Shown one piece after another: positions 25,401 to 33,542 of a stretch of 64,000 nucleotides of DNA. A program made the translations under genes and the position numbers. The stretch is from Myxococcus terminator_A. GTDB taxonomy: Bacteria; Myxococcota; Myxococcia; Myxococcales; Myxococcaceae. Position 1 is the stretch's first letter. Every line of letters begins with the position of its first letter. Where the stretch lies: positions 14,116 to 78,115 of the forward strand of contig JBLZWL010000130.1 in NCBI GenBank assembly GCA_049194865.1, read 5' to 3'. A model generated the notes under the pieces. It did not search any database and had not been told where the DNA came from. It saw nothing but the letters and a program-made list of their open reading frames with translations.

Positions 25401-28015
25401 AGGTGTCGGGCTCGGAGGCCATGACGCTGGAGGCGGTGACGCTCCACCAGCCCCTTGTCCTGCCGGAGCAGCGGACGCGCGTCGTCCAGACGCTCCTGGA
25501 GGACCAGGGCGCAGCGGGCTTCACGTGCACCGTGGTGAGCAGGGAGGACGCGCTCCAGGCTCGCCAGGAAGAGGGGAGTGGTGCGCGTCCGGCCTGGACC
25601 ACCCACCTGACGTGCCGTGTCTCCGCGCTGAGCGCGACGCCGCCTCCTCGCACGGAGCTCGAGGTGTGGCGCCAAGGCTGCCCCAGCCCTGTCGACCTCG
25701 AGGCCTTCTCCGAGGCGATTCGCCAGCGCGGGCTCGACTACGGCCCCTCGCTGCGGGTGCTGTCGTCGCTCCACCGGGGGCCCCACGCCGCATGCTCCTC
25801 CAGTGAGGTGGAGGCGCATGGCGTGAGCTACCGCGCCCATCCGGCCCTGCTCGATGCGTGCCTCCGGACGGCGGCCGCTGTCACACCGCTGTCGCCAGAC
25901 GACGCGCTGCTGCTCCCGGTCGCCATCCACCGCCTCGACTTGTACCAACGCCTGCCCGCGCGACTCTGGACGCTCGCCACGCGGCGCACGGAGGTCGGCG
26001 CGACAGGACACCCCACCACCGACATGACCCTGTGCGCCGAGGATGGCACTGTGGTCGCGTCCCTCACGGGGCTCGCTGTCCGCAAGGCCGAGCGCGAGGT
26101 GTTGCTGCGCGGCCTCGACGTGGACTGGCAGGAGTGGCTGTACCGCGTCACCTGGAGCCCGTGTCCTTCCCAGGACGAGCTGCGCCCGGCGGGCCAGCGC
26201 TGGGTCCTCTTCATCGGGGACGGAGGCTTCGGGGGCGAATTGGCCGCGCTGCTCGAACAGCGGGGAGCCCGAGTCACCTGCGTGCGCAAGGGCCCGGCGT
26301 TCAGCCGTGGCGCCGAGGGCCTCCAGGTGGACCCAACGATTCCCGCCCACTTCGACCGCCTGTTCTCAGAGTGGGACGGCGCGCCTCCCCACGGCCTCAT
26401 GTACCTGTGGGGCCTCGACGGGGGACCCGACTCGGAGTCTTCGCTGGAGGCAGCACGGCTCTCGGGCTGCGTGGGCGCACTGCATCTGGTGCAGGCCTTG
26501 TCGCGAGCCTCCTGGGCCCCCATGCCCCGGCTGGTCGTCGCGACCCGGGGGACGCAGGCGCTGCCCTCCGATGCCCAGGGGCCGCGCATCGCGCAGGCGC
26601 CGCTGTGGGGACTCGGGCAGGCGGTGTCGACCGAGCTGCCGGAGCTGCGATGTCATCGTGTCGATCTCCCCAGCGAGCCCGTTGCCGGCGAGGCCCAGGC
26701 GTTCGTCCGTGCGTGCGCGCTTCCCGAGCACGAGGGCCAGGTCGCCGTGAGAGCAGGGGCCCTGTACACCGCCCGACTGGAGCGCGCCCGCACTCGCGCG
26801 GCGACCCGGAAGCTGGAGCTCTCCCCGGAGGCGAGCTACCTCGTCGCCGGTGGCCTGGGGGGACTCGGGCTCCGACTCGCGGGGTGGCTGGCGGACCGGG
26901 GCGCACGGCACCTCGTCCTGCTGGGAAGGCATGGCCCTTCGACGGAGGCCCAGCGGCAGCTCGACGCGCTGGCGACGCGGGGCGTGCACGTGCGCGTGGC
27001 CCTCGCGGACCTCGCCTCTCACGAGGAGGTGGCGGCGGCCCTGGCCGAGCCGCGCGGCGCCCCGCCCCTGCGAGGCATCTTCCACGCCGCTGGGGTCCTC
27101 CGCGATGGCACCCTGGCCCAGCAGACCGCTGAGCGCTTCCAGGAGGTGCTGGCGCCCAAGGTCCAGGGCGCGTGGAACCTGCACGTGCTCAGCGCCGGGA
27201 TGGCGCTGGACTTCTTCGTCTGCTTCTCCTCGGCGGCCTCGCTCCTGGGGACTCCGGGGCAGTCCAACTACGTCGCCGCGAACGCCTTCCTGGATGGACT
27301 GGCCCACCTCCGGCACGCGCAGGGACGACCCGCGCTGACCGTCAACTGGGGCTCCTGGGCGGAGACGGGAATGGCGGCGCGGCTGGGCACGGGGGCCTCG
27401 GGGTCGCCCGGTGCGCTGGGGTTCGGGACGATTCCGGTGGAGCGCGGGCTGGACGTGCTCGAGCGCCTCATGGGTGGAGCGAGCGCCTCGCTCGGTGTCT
27501 TCCCCGTCGACTGGATGCGACTCGGAGAGCAGTGGCCGGGGCTGGCGCGTCAGGCCTTCGTCCAGGGACTGCTCGGTGGGGCGCCGCTCCAGCCGCGGTC
27601 GCCTGTCTTCCGCGCGCAACTGGAGGCGGCCGCACCGAACCGGAGGTTGGAGCTGCTGCGTCGGCACGTGACGGAGCAGGTCTCGCGGACGCTGGGGCTG
27701 GCGGAGTCGGAGCGACTTTCCGGCAGCGAGCGGCTGTTCGACCTCGGCTTCGATTCGCTCCTGGCGGTGGAGCTCAAGAACCGGCTCGCCAGCAGCCTCG
27801 GCAGGAACCTGCGTTCAACCCTGGTCTTCGACTTCCCCTCGGTGGGCGGGCTCGTCTCGCATCTCGCGGGAGAGCTGGGGCTGGGCGAGGACGCGCGGAA
27901 GCCGGTGGAGGACCCGACGCGGGATGACGACCTGGCCGCGGAGATCCAGGCCCTGTCGGAGCAGGAGCTCACCTCACTCATCGACGAGGAGCTGGTGAGC
28001 GCGCTCACCCGCTGA
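22472..28015 (+). CDS. PKS module: KS, AT, DH, KR, ACP
   Basis: 1847 residues, one complete module. N-terminal coiled-coil docking (GDLMKRALLKLQDAQAQL), KS (36-460; DTACSSSL, EAHGTGT, NLGHLEGAAG), AT (565-850; GQGAQ, GHSVGEY, HAFHS, so malonyl-CoA), DH (920-1210; HRVYGKPVVP), KR (1453-1640; GGLGGLG, FSSAAS, SNYVAANAF), ACP (LGFDSLL). The C-terminus (IQALSEQELTSLIDEEL) is a docking helix of the same type as in the neighbours. A full KR+DH set without ER adds one conjugated double bond per round. The DH second motif reads DACLR (Asp1128...Arg1132) where Gln or His is usual, so its activity should be checked. Starts nine bases after the previous stop. Confidence 0.92.
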   Translation: MSAEGNYGDLMKRALLKLQDAQAQLDAHARERHEGLAIIGMGCRFPGGASSPDLYWRLLLEGTDTITEVPPERWDADAFYHPDPDQPGKVYCRYGGFLEEIDQFEPRFFGISPREAARMDPQHRLLLEVAWEALERAGRNPTSLHGTRTGVFVGMMGQDYTQIATQSPDLIDAHTGAGNGASVASGRLSYTFGFQGPSLTVDTACSSSLVAVHLALRSLRQREVDFALVGGVNLVLSPVATLIESRAHMLAADGRCKTFDAAANGIGRGEGCGVLVLRRLSDAIADRDPIVAVIRGSAVNQDGRTSGLTVPNGLAQQQVIRDALRDARVEAPRVGYVEAHGTGTALGDPIELEALGAVYGDRTTREQPLVVGSVKTNLGHLEGAAGIAGLMKAALCLANEEIPPHLHLRTPTPHVDWSRLFVDVPTARRGWQGSEHRFAAVSSFGFSGTNAHVILESAPRPEQPPVRSPARPLHLMTLSARSGGSLRRLAESFADELAGARKDALAEVCHTANVSRSSLEERAAFVASTSEEMAAALRAFGRGEPPSTGTWVEGQRGAEAPRVAWLFTGQGAQYVGMGKELFETEPGFRRDLLRFEQILRPQLDRPLTEVLFQDDGGALNETRYTQPAIVALELAVAGLMRSWGLQADAVLGHSVGEYAAAIFAGALSPEVGLPLVAERARLMQALPERGAMLALFTDEARVLRALAGHDRVTLAALNGPRNTVISGAETSIDAIARELAAEGIESQRLKVSHAFHSPLMQPMLEAFARAAGRVQLQAPRVPLISNLDGAEAGAAFTRPDYWVRQVREPVRFSEGLRTLLQRGVRVFLEVGPKPVLSNLARDMVAPEAALFLETLHPRRSDWVGPLRALAELYVRGAPVDWERLDAGRGRIALPTYPFERQRHWLDVPAPWARPARPTTHPLLGARWDSAALREGTTVFSQELEVRALPLLGDHRVYGKPVVPAAAFVEMVLSAAAQVSGSEAMTLEAVTLHQPLVLPEQRTRVVQTLLEDQGAAGFTCTVVSREDALQARQEEGSGARPAWTTHLTCRVSALSATPPPRTELEVWRQGCPSPVDLEAFSEAIRQRGLDYGPSLRVLSSLHRGPHAACSSSEVEAHGVSYRAHPALLDACLRTAAAVTPLSPDDALLLPVAIHRLDLYQRLPARLWTLATRRTEVGATGHPTTDMTLCAEDGTVVASLTGLAVRKAEREVLLRGLDVDWQEWLYRVTWSPCPSQDELRPAGQRWVLFIGDGGFGGELAALLEQRGARVTCVRKGPAFSRGAEGLQVDPTIPAHFDRLFSEWDGAPPHGLMYLWGLDGGPDSESSLEAARLSGCVGALHLVQALSRASWAPMPRLVVATRGTQALPSDAQGPRIAQAPLWGLGQAVSTELPELRCHRVDLPSEPVAGEAQAFVRACALPEHEGQVAVRAGALYTARLERARTRAATRKLELSPEASYLVAGGLGGLGLRLAGWLADRGARHLVLLGRHGPSTEAQRQLDALATRGVHVRVALADLASHEEVAAALAEPRGAPPLRGIFHAAGVLRDGTLAQQTAERFQEVLAPKVQGAWNLHVLSAGMALDFFVCFSSAASLLGTPGQSNYVAANAFLDGLAHLRHAQGRPALTVNWGSWAETGMAARLGTGASGSPGALGFGTIPVERGLDVLERLMGGASASLGVFPVDWMRLGEQWPGLARQAFVQGLLGGAPLQPRSPVFRAQLEAAAPNRRLELLRRHVTEQVSRTLGLAESERLSGSERLFDLGFDSLLAVELKNRLASSLGRNLRSTLVFDFPSVGGLVSHLAGELGLGEDARKPVEDPTRDDDLAAEIQALSEQELTSLIDEELVSALTR

Positions 28016-28022
28016 GGACCGG

Positions 28023-31000
28023 ATGGCGAAACTACCGACACGCATCTCCGAGCTGCCGGCCGTCAAGCTCGCCTATCTCGCGAGCCAGCTCCGCGCCAAG
28101 AAGGACATCCTGGCCGCGGAGCCGATCGCCGTCGTCGGCATGTCGTGCCGCTTCCCCGGCGGAGGCGAGCTGCCGGAGACCTTCTGGGAGTTCCTCCGCG
28201 ACGGAGGGGATGCAACCCGCGAGGTGCCACCCGAGCGCTGGAACATCGACGAGATATACGACCCCACGCCGGGAGCGCGCGGGAAGGTGTACACGCGCCG
28301 GGGCGCCTTCATCGAGAACGTCGACCTGTTCGAGCCCGCGTTCTTCGGCATCCCTCCGCGCGACGCGAAGGACATGGACCCGCAGCAGCGCATGCTGCTC
28401 GAGGAGTGCTGGCGGGCCCTCGAACGCGCGGGCATCCCCCCCGCGGGGCTGACCGGGAGTCGCACCGGCATCTTCGTGGGGATGATGCACAACGACTACA
28501 ACGTGCTCGGCATCACCGCGGGCGTGGAGATGTACTCCGCGTCCCTCAACTATCCCTCCATGGCCGCCGGGCGCATCGCCCACACGCTGGGCCTCCAGGG
28601 GCCCGCGCTCACCGTGGACACCGCGTGCTCGTCCTCCGCGGTCGCCATCCATCTGGCGTGCCAGAGCCTGCGCAACGACGAGAGTGATTTGGCCCTCGCG
28701 GGAGGCGTCAGCCTGAGCCTGTCGCCCCTCACCATGATGTTCGAGTGCCAGAACCGCATGCTGGCGGTCGACGGTCGCTGCAAGACCTTCGACGCGTCCG
28801 CGGATGGCTTCTCGCGCGGTGAAGGGTGCGGCGTCGTCGTGCTCAAGCGCCTGTCGGACGCGCTGGCCCAGGGCAACCTCATCCACGGCGTCATCCGGGG
28901 CTCGGCGCTCAACCACGACGGTCGCAGCAGCGGCTTGATGGTGCCGAACGGGCGCGCGCAGGAGCGCGTCATCCGCATGGCGCTGGAGGGCTGTGGCGTG
29001 GAGCCCGAGCAGGTCGGCTACGTCGAGGCCCACGGCACGGGGACCTCGCTCGGCGACCCCATCGAGATGGAGGCGCTCCGTTCGGTCTTCGGACGCAAGC
29101 CCACGCGAAGCACGCCGCTGTTCGTGGGCTCCGTGAAGACGAACATCGGCCACCTGGAGGCCGCCGCCGGAGTCGCGGGGCTCATCAAGGTGCTCCTGGC
29201 CCTGCAGAACGAGGCCATCCCCGCGCACCTCCACTTCTCGCGGCCGAACCCGAGCATCCGCTGGGATGACCTGCCGGTGGTCATCCCCACCGCGCTTCGG
29301 CCCTGGCCGCGAGGAGAGCAGCGGCGGCTGGCGGGGCTCAGCAGCTTTGGCTTCAGCGGCACCAATGTGCACCTCGTGGTGGAAGAGGCCCCAGTCCTTC
29401 CCCGGCCCCCGGTGGAGCGGGAGCGCCCCATCCATCTGCTGACCCTGTCGGCCAGGACCGAGGCGGCCCTCGAGGCGCTGGTGGAGGTGCATGAGTCCAC
29501 GCTGGCGGCCGACGGCGTGGTGCTCGGGGACTGGTGCTACACGGCCAACGTCGGCCGGTCCCACTTCGAGCATCGCGCGGCCATCACGGGCGCCACCGCG
29601 GACGAGCTCCGGACGGGCCTGTCGCGGCTGCGCGCCGCAAAGCCGCGTCCCCAGCGCGAGCCGAGACGGGGGACGGAGAGCCCGAAGCCGGTCTTCCTGT
29701 TCACGGGACAGGGGGCGCTCCGTCCCGGCGTGGGCCGCGAGCTCGCCGAGACCTGGCCCGTGTTCCGCGCGGCGGTGCGGCGGTGTTCGAGCGCCCTCCT
29801 GGGGCTGCTCGAGCCCCGGCTCGAGGACATCCTGCATGGCGGGCAGTCCTCCTCTCTGCTCGCGGACACGCGCTACGCCCAGCCCGCGCTCGTGGCGTTC
29901 GAATACGCGCTCTCGGAGCTGTGGGCCTCCTGGGGCATCGTCCCAGGCGCCGTGGTCGGGCACAGCCTGGGGGAGTACGCGGCGGCCGTGGTCGCCGGGG
30001 TCCTCTCCATCGAGGACGCGCTGAAGCTGGTCGTCGAGCGCTCCCGGCTCATCCATGAGGCCCCGGGCGAGGGCGCGATGCTGGCCGTCAGCGCCTCCCT
30101 GGAGTCCCTGACCCAGGTGCTTGCTCCGGTCTCCCACCTCATCTCCCTCGCGGCGATCAACGGCCCCGAGGACCTGGTCATCTCCGGGGACAGCGCGGCG
30201 CTCGCCGAGGTCGCCGGGGAGCTCGCGCGGAAGGGCTTCGCGTGCAAGCCGCTGCCCGTCGCCCACGCCTTCCACTCGCCGCTCATGGAGCCGGTGGTGG
30301 CGCCCTTCGAGGCGTGCTTCGACGGGGTGACGCTCTCGGTGCCGCGAATCCCCTTCGTCTCCGCGCTGGAGGGCAGGCTCGTCGCGGAGGAGCTGGCCCG
30401 GCCCGCGTACTGGGGCCGTCATCTGCGCGAGCCCGTTTCTTTCTCCGCGGCGCTGGAGGTCCTGCGCGAGCAGAAGCACCGGACGTTCCTGGAGGTGGGC
30501 CCCGCGCCGGTCCTCGCGAGCATCGGTCTGCGCGGCTTCCCGGACGCGGAGGAGCTGTGCTGGCTTCCGAGCCTGCGTCCCTCGTCCGGAGAGACGGCGC
30601 AGCTGCTCTCCACCCTGAGCGCGCTCTACGTGCGCGGCTTCGAGGCGGACTGGACCGCGTTCGATGCCCCCTTCGAACGGCGGCCCGCCACGCTCCCGAC
30701 GTACCCCTTCCGCCGCGAGCGCTATTGGATTGACTCCCTGGCGGGCGGCTCCATGGGCTCCCTCGCGGAGCGGGGGGCTGCTCGCGACAAGGTCCATCCG
30801 CTCGCGGGCGTACCGTTGTCCCTGGCGGGGACGAAGGAGCTGCGCTTCGCGGCGCGCCTGAGCGCCCGTGAGCCCTCGTTCCTCGCCGAGCACCGCGTCT
30901 TCGGAGCGCCGGTGTTGCCGGCCGCCTGCTACGTCGAGATGGCGCTGGGGGCCGCGCACTTCGCGGCGCGGTCGGAGCAGTCGTTCGACCTGCTCTCGTT

Positions 31001-33542
31001 CGAGCTGGAGCGCCCGCTGGTGTTCGGCGAGGGCGAGGGCCGCGACGTCCAGACGGTGCTGACGCCGGAAGAGGGGCGCACGCACTTCGAGATCTACGGC
31101 CAGGGGGCGACGGGCTCCGAGCGGGACTGGGCTCGCCTCGCCCACGGGCACCTCGTGGAGCACCGTGAGTCCGCGCGACCGGTCGAGCTGGAAGCCGGGC
31201 TGTTCGCGTGCTTCTCCCCGCCGCGGCCGGCCGAGCCGCTCTACGCGCTGATGGCGAGCCATGGCATCGAGTACGGCCCGTCGTTCCGGGCCATCGACGC
31301 GCTGAGGTTCGGGACGAATGCCTGTCTCGCCCACGTCCGGCTGCCCGACAGTCAGGTCGTCGGGATGGGCGAGTACCGGCTGCATCCCCTCATCCTCGAT
31401 GCCTGCTTCCAGACGGTCGCGGCCCTGTTCATGGAGGAGGCGAAGGAGGCGCGGGGCCACCGGCAACGGATGCCGGTCGCCATCCAGCGGCTGCGCTGGT
31501 TCAAGAAGCCCGGAAGCAGCGCCTGGGTGCATGCGCGCCACGACGGCCGCTCCTCCGCCTCCGACGAGCTGCTGAGCATCGACCTGCGCATCCTCGGGGA
31601 AGGAGGAGAGGTCATCGCCGAGGTCGAGGGACTGCTGCTGAAGCGGATCGACCCGCGCGCGCTCATGACCTCGTTCTCCGACTCCGCGCGGGAGCTGCTC
31701 TTCGAGCTGGCGTGGCGCGAGCAGGAAGCTCCCCGGGCGTGGACCCCGCTTCCCCCCCAGCCCGGTCGCTGGCTGCTGCTCGCGGACTCGGGCGGCGTCG
31801 CCGAAGGGTTGAAGGAGCAGGTCCAGCGCCACGGTGGGACGTGTGAGGTCGTGACGCCGGGCCCGGGCTACGAGCGCTCCGGCTCGGGCCACGCCCGCCT
31901 CGACCCGAACGACCCGGAGGGCTTCGCCAGGCTCCTCCAGGAGCTGTCAGCGGAGGGCGCCGCGCCGACGACGGTCGTCTGTCTCTGGGGGCTCGACGAG
32001 CCAAGGGCCGAAGCGCTCTCACCGGAGTCGCTGGCGGGTGCCACCACGCGAAGCGCGACAGGCGTGCTCCACCTCGTCCAGGCCATGGCCCGTGCAACCG
32101 GGGCCCAGGGGCCCGCGCTGTGGTTGGTGACCCGAGGCGCCGTCGCGGCCACGCCGGGGGACGCCGTGGAGGGCCTCGCGCAGTCGACGCTCTGGGGCCT
32201 CGGTCGCGCCGCCGCCATCGAGCACCCGGAGCTGGGTTGTCGGCTGGTGGACCTGGACGACGGAGAGGACGCGGCCTCGCGGCTGTTCGAGCGGATGGCC
32301 CGTGCGCCGGGAGAGAACATGCTGGCCCTGCGAGGCTCCCGGCTCCTCGGGGCTCGGCTGGTGCGGCCCGGCGCGCCGTCGAGCAGCGCCAGTCCGATGG
32401 GCATCCACGCCGATGGCGCGTATCTCATCACGGGGGGGCTGGGCGCCCTCGGGCTCGCCACCGCCGAGTGGCTGGTGGAGGCCGGGGCCCGCCATCTGGT
32501 CCTGGTCGGCCGCGGAGCGTCGGGAGCGGTGGCGAAGCTCCGGCTCGACGCGCTGGGCGAGCGTGGCTGCGAGGTCACGGTGGCGCGCGCCGACGTCTCG
32601 CGCCCGGACGACGTGCGGCGGGTCGTGGAGGAGCTCTCCGCGAGAGGCCCGCGGCTGCGGGGCATCTTCCACACGGCGGGCGTGCTGGAGGACGGCGTGT
32701 TCCTGCGGCAGGACCGGGAGCGTCTCGCGCGGGTGCTCGCGCCCAAGGTGCTGGGCGCGTGGAACCTGCACCAGGCCACGGCCGGGCTCCCGCTCGACCT
32801 CTTCGTCATGTACTCGTCCGCGGCGTCGCTCGTCGGTGTCGCCGGGCAGGCCAACTACGTGGCCGCCAACACCTTCCTCGACGCGCTGGCGCACCACCGC
32901 CGCGCGAAGGGGCTGCCCGCGCTCAGCGTCAACTGGGGGCGGTGGGCTGGCGGAGGAATGGCCGAGAAGGCGCGGGGCCCGGGGCGCGCGTCGACAGCGG
33001 ACGCCTCCAGCCTTCCGCCCCAGCGGGCGCTGCGGATTCTGGAGGAGCTGCTGGGCCGCGACGTCGCGCAGATGGGCGTGGTGCCCGTCAACCTCTCCTC
33101 ATTGGAGGCCACGCCCTCGCCGGGACATGGCCCCCTGTTCTCCGAGCTGGCGATGCGGGAGCAGGCCCGCTCCGCCGGCACGGCGCGGATGGTGGAGCTG
33201 CTGGAGGAGTTCAAGCGCTCGGACGGCACGCGTCGGCGCGGGCTCCTGATGCACTACTTCCAGGGCCGGCTGGCACCCCTGCTGGGGTTCACCCCGGAGC
33301 ACGAGGTGCTCCAGAAGAAGATCTCCCTGAACGAGATGGGCCTCGACTCGCTGCGCGCCGTCGAGCTGAAGAACCGCATGGGCCGTGAGCTGGGCGTGGA
33401 CCTGCCCATGGCCCGCTTCATCGATGGAACCGGTGTCGCCGGAATCGTGGAGGCGCTGCACGAGCAGCTCGAGCTCAGTGAGCTGCTCGCGCGCGTCCCT
33501 GTTCCCGCCGCCCAGTCCGAGGTCGAGGAGCTGACGCTATGA
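28023..33542 (+). CDS. PKS module: KS, AT, DH, KR, ACP
   Basis: 1839 residues. N-terminal docking of the ISELPAVKLAYLASQL type; KS (33-460; DTACSSSA, EAHGTGT, NIGHLEAAAG); AT (556-840; GHSLGEY and HAFHS, malonyl type; the first motif is GQGAL instead of GQGSQ); DH (923-1213; HRVFGAPVLP, DACFQ); KR (1463-1660; GGLGALG, YSSAAS, ANYVAANTF); ACP (MGLDSLRAVEL). It should install one double bond per use. The C-terminal tail ending SEVEELTL is short and acidic, as expected for the partner of the TubC_N domain that starts the next protein. The next gene overlaps by ATGA, so the hand-over to the asparagine module is also supported by gene order. Confidence 0.92.
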   Translation: MAKLPTRISELPAVKLAYLASQLRAKKDILAAEPIAVVGMSCRFPGGGELPETFWEFLRDGGDATREVPPERWNIDEIYDPTPGARGKVYTRRGAFIENVDLFEPAFFGIPPRDAKDMDPQQRMLLEECWRALERAGIPPAGLTGSRTGIFVGMMHNDYNVLGITAGVEMYSASLNYPSMAAGRIAHTLGLQGPALTVDTACSSSAVAIHLACQSLRNDESDLALAGGVSLSLSPLTMMFECQNRMLAVDGRCKTFDASADGFSRGEGCGVVVLKRLSDALAQGNLIHGVIRGSALNHDGRSSGLMVPNGRAQERVIRMALEGCGVEPEQVGYVEAHGTGTSLGDPIEMEALRSVFGRKPTRSTPLFVGSVKTNIGHLEAAAGVAGLIKVLLALQNEAIPAHLHFSRPNPSIRWDDLPVVIPTALRPWPRGEQRRLAGLSSFGFSGTNVHLVVEEAPVLPRPPVERERPIHLLTLSARTEAALEALVEVHESTLAADGVVLGDWCYTANVGRSHFEHRAAITGATADELRTGLSRLRAAKPRPQREPRRGTESPKPVFLFTGQGALRPGVGRELAETWPVFRAAVRRCSSALLGLLEPRLEDILHGGQSSSLLADTRYAQPALVAFEYALSELWASWGIVPGAVVGHSLGEYAAAVVAGVLSIEDALKLVVERSRLIHEAPGEGAMLAVSASLESLTQVLAPVSHLISLAAINGPEDLVISGDSAALAEVAGELARKGFACKPLPVAHAFHSPLMEPVVAPFEACFDGVTLSVPRIPFVSALEGRLVAEELARPAYWGRHLREPVSFSAALEVLREQKHRTFLEVGPAPVLASIGLRGFPDAEELCWLPSLRPSSGETAQLLSTLSALYVRGFEADWTAFDAPFERRPATLPTYPFRRERYWIDSLAGGSMGSLAERGAARDKVHPLAGVPLSLAGTKELRFAARLSAREPSFLAEHRVFGAPVLPAACYVEMALGAAHFAARSEQSFDLLSFELERPLVFGEGEGRDVQTVLTPEEGRTHFEIYGQGATGSERDWARLAHGHLVEHRESARPVELEAGLFACFSPPRPAEPLYALMASHGIEYGPSFRAIDALRFGTNACLAHVRLPDSQVVGMGEYRLHPLILDACFQTVAALFMEEAKEARGHRQRMPVAIQRLRWFKKPGSSAWVHARHDGRSSASDELLSIDLRILGEGGEVIAEVEGLLLKRIDPRALMTSFSDSARELLFELAWREQEAPRAWTPLPPQPGRWLLLADSGGVAEGLKEQVQRHGGTCEVVTPGPGYERSGSGHARLDPNDPEGFARLLQELSAEGAAPTTVVCLWGLDEPRAEALSPESLAGATTRSATGVLHLVQAMARATGAQGPALWLVTRGAVAATPGDAVEGLAQSTLWGLGRAAAIEHPELGCRLVDLDDGEDAASRLFERMARAPGENMLALRGSRLLGARLVRPGAPSSSASPMGIHADGAYLITGGLGALGLATAEWLVEAGARHLVLVGRGASGAVAKLRLDALGERGCEVTVARADVSRPDDVRRVVEELSARGPRLRGIFHTAGVLEDGVFLRQDRERLARVLAPKVLGAWNLHQATAGLPLDLFVMYSSAASLVGVAGQANYVAANTFLDALAHHRRAKGLPALSVNWGRWAGGGMAEKARGPGRASTADASSLPPQRALRILEELLGRDVAQMGVVPVNLSSLEATPSPGHGPLFSELAMREQARSAGTARMVELLEEFKRSDGTRRRGLLMHYFQGRLAPLLGFTPEHEVLQKKISLNEMGLDSLRAVELKNRMGRELGVDLPMARFIDGTGVAGIVEALHEQLELSELLARVPVPAAQSEVEELTL

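Noticed and set aside
28032..31892. 1286-residue minus-strand open frame
   Set aside because: Antisense shadow of a complete PKS module gene; no recognisable motif.
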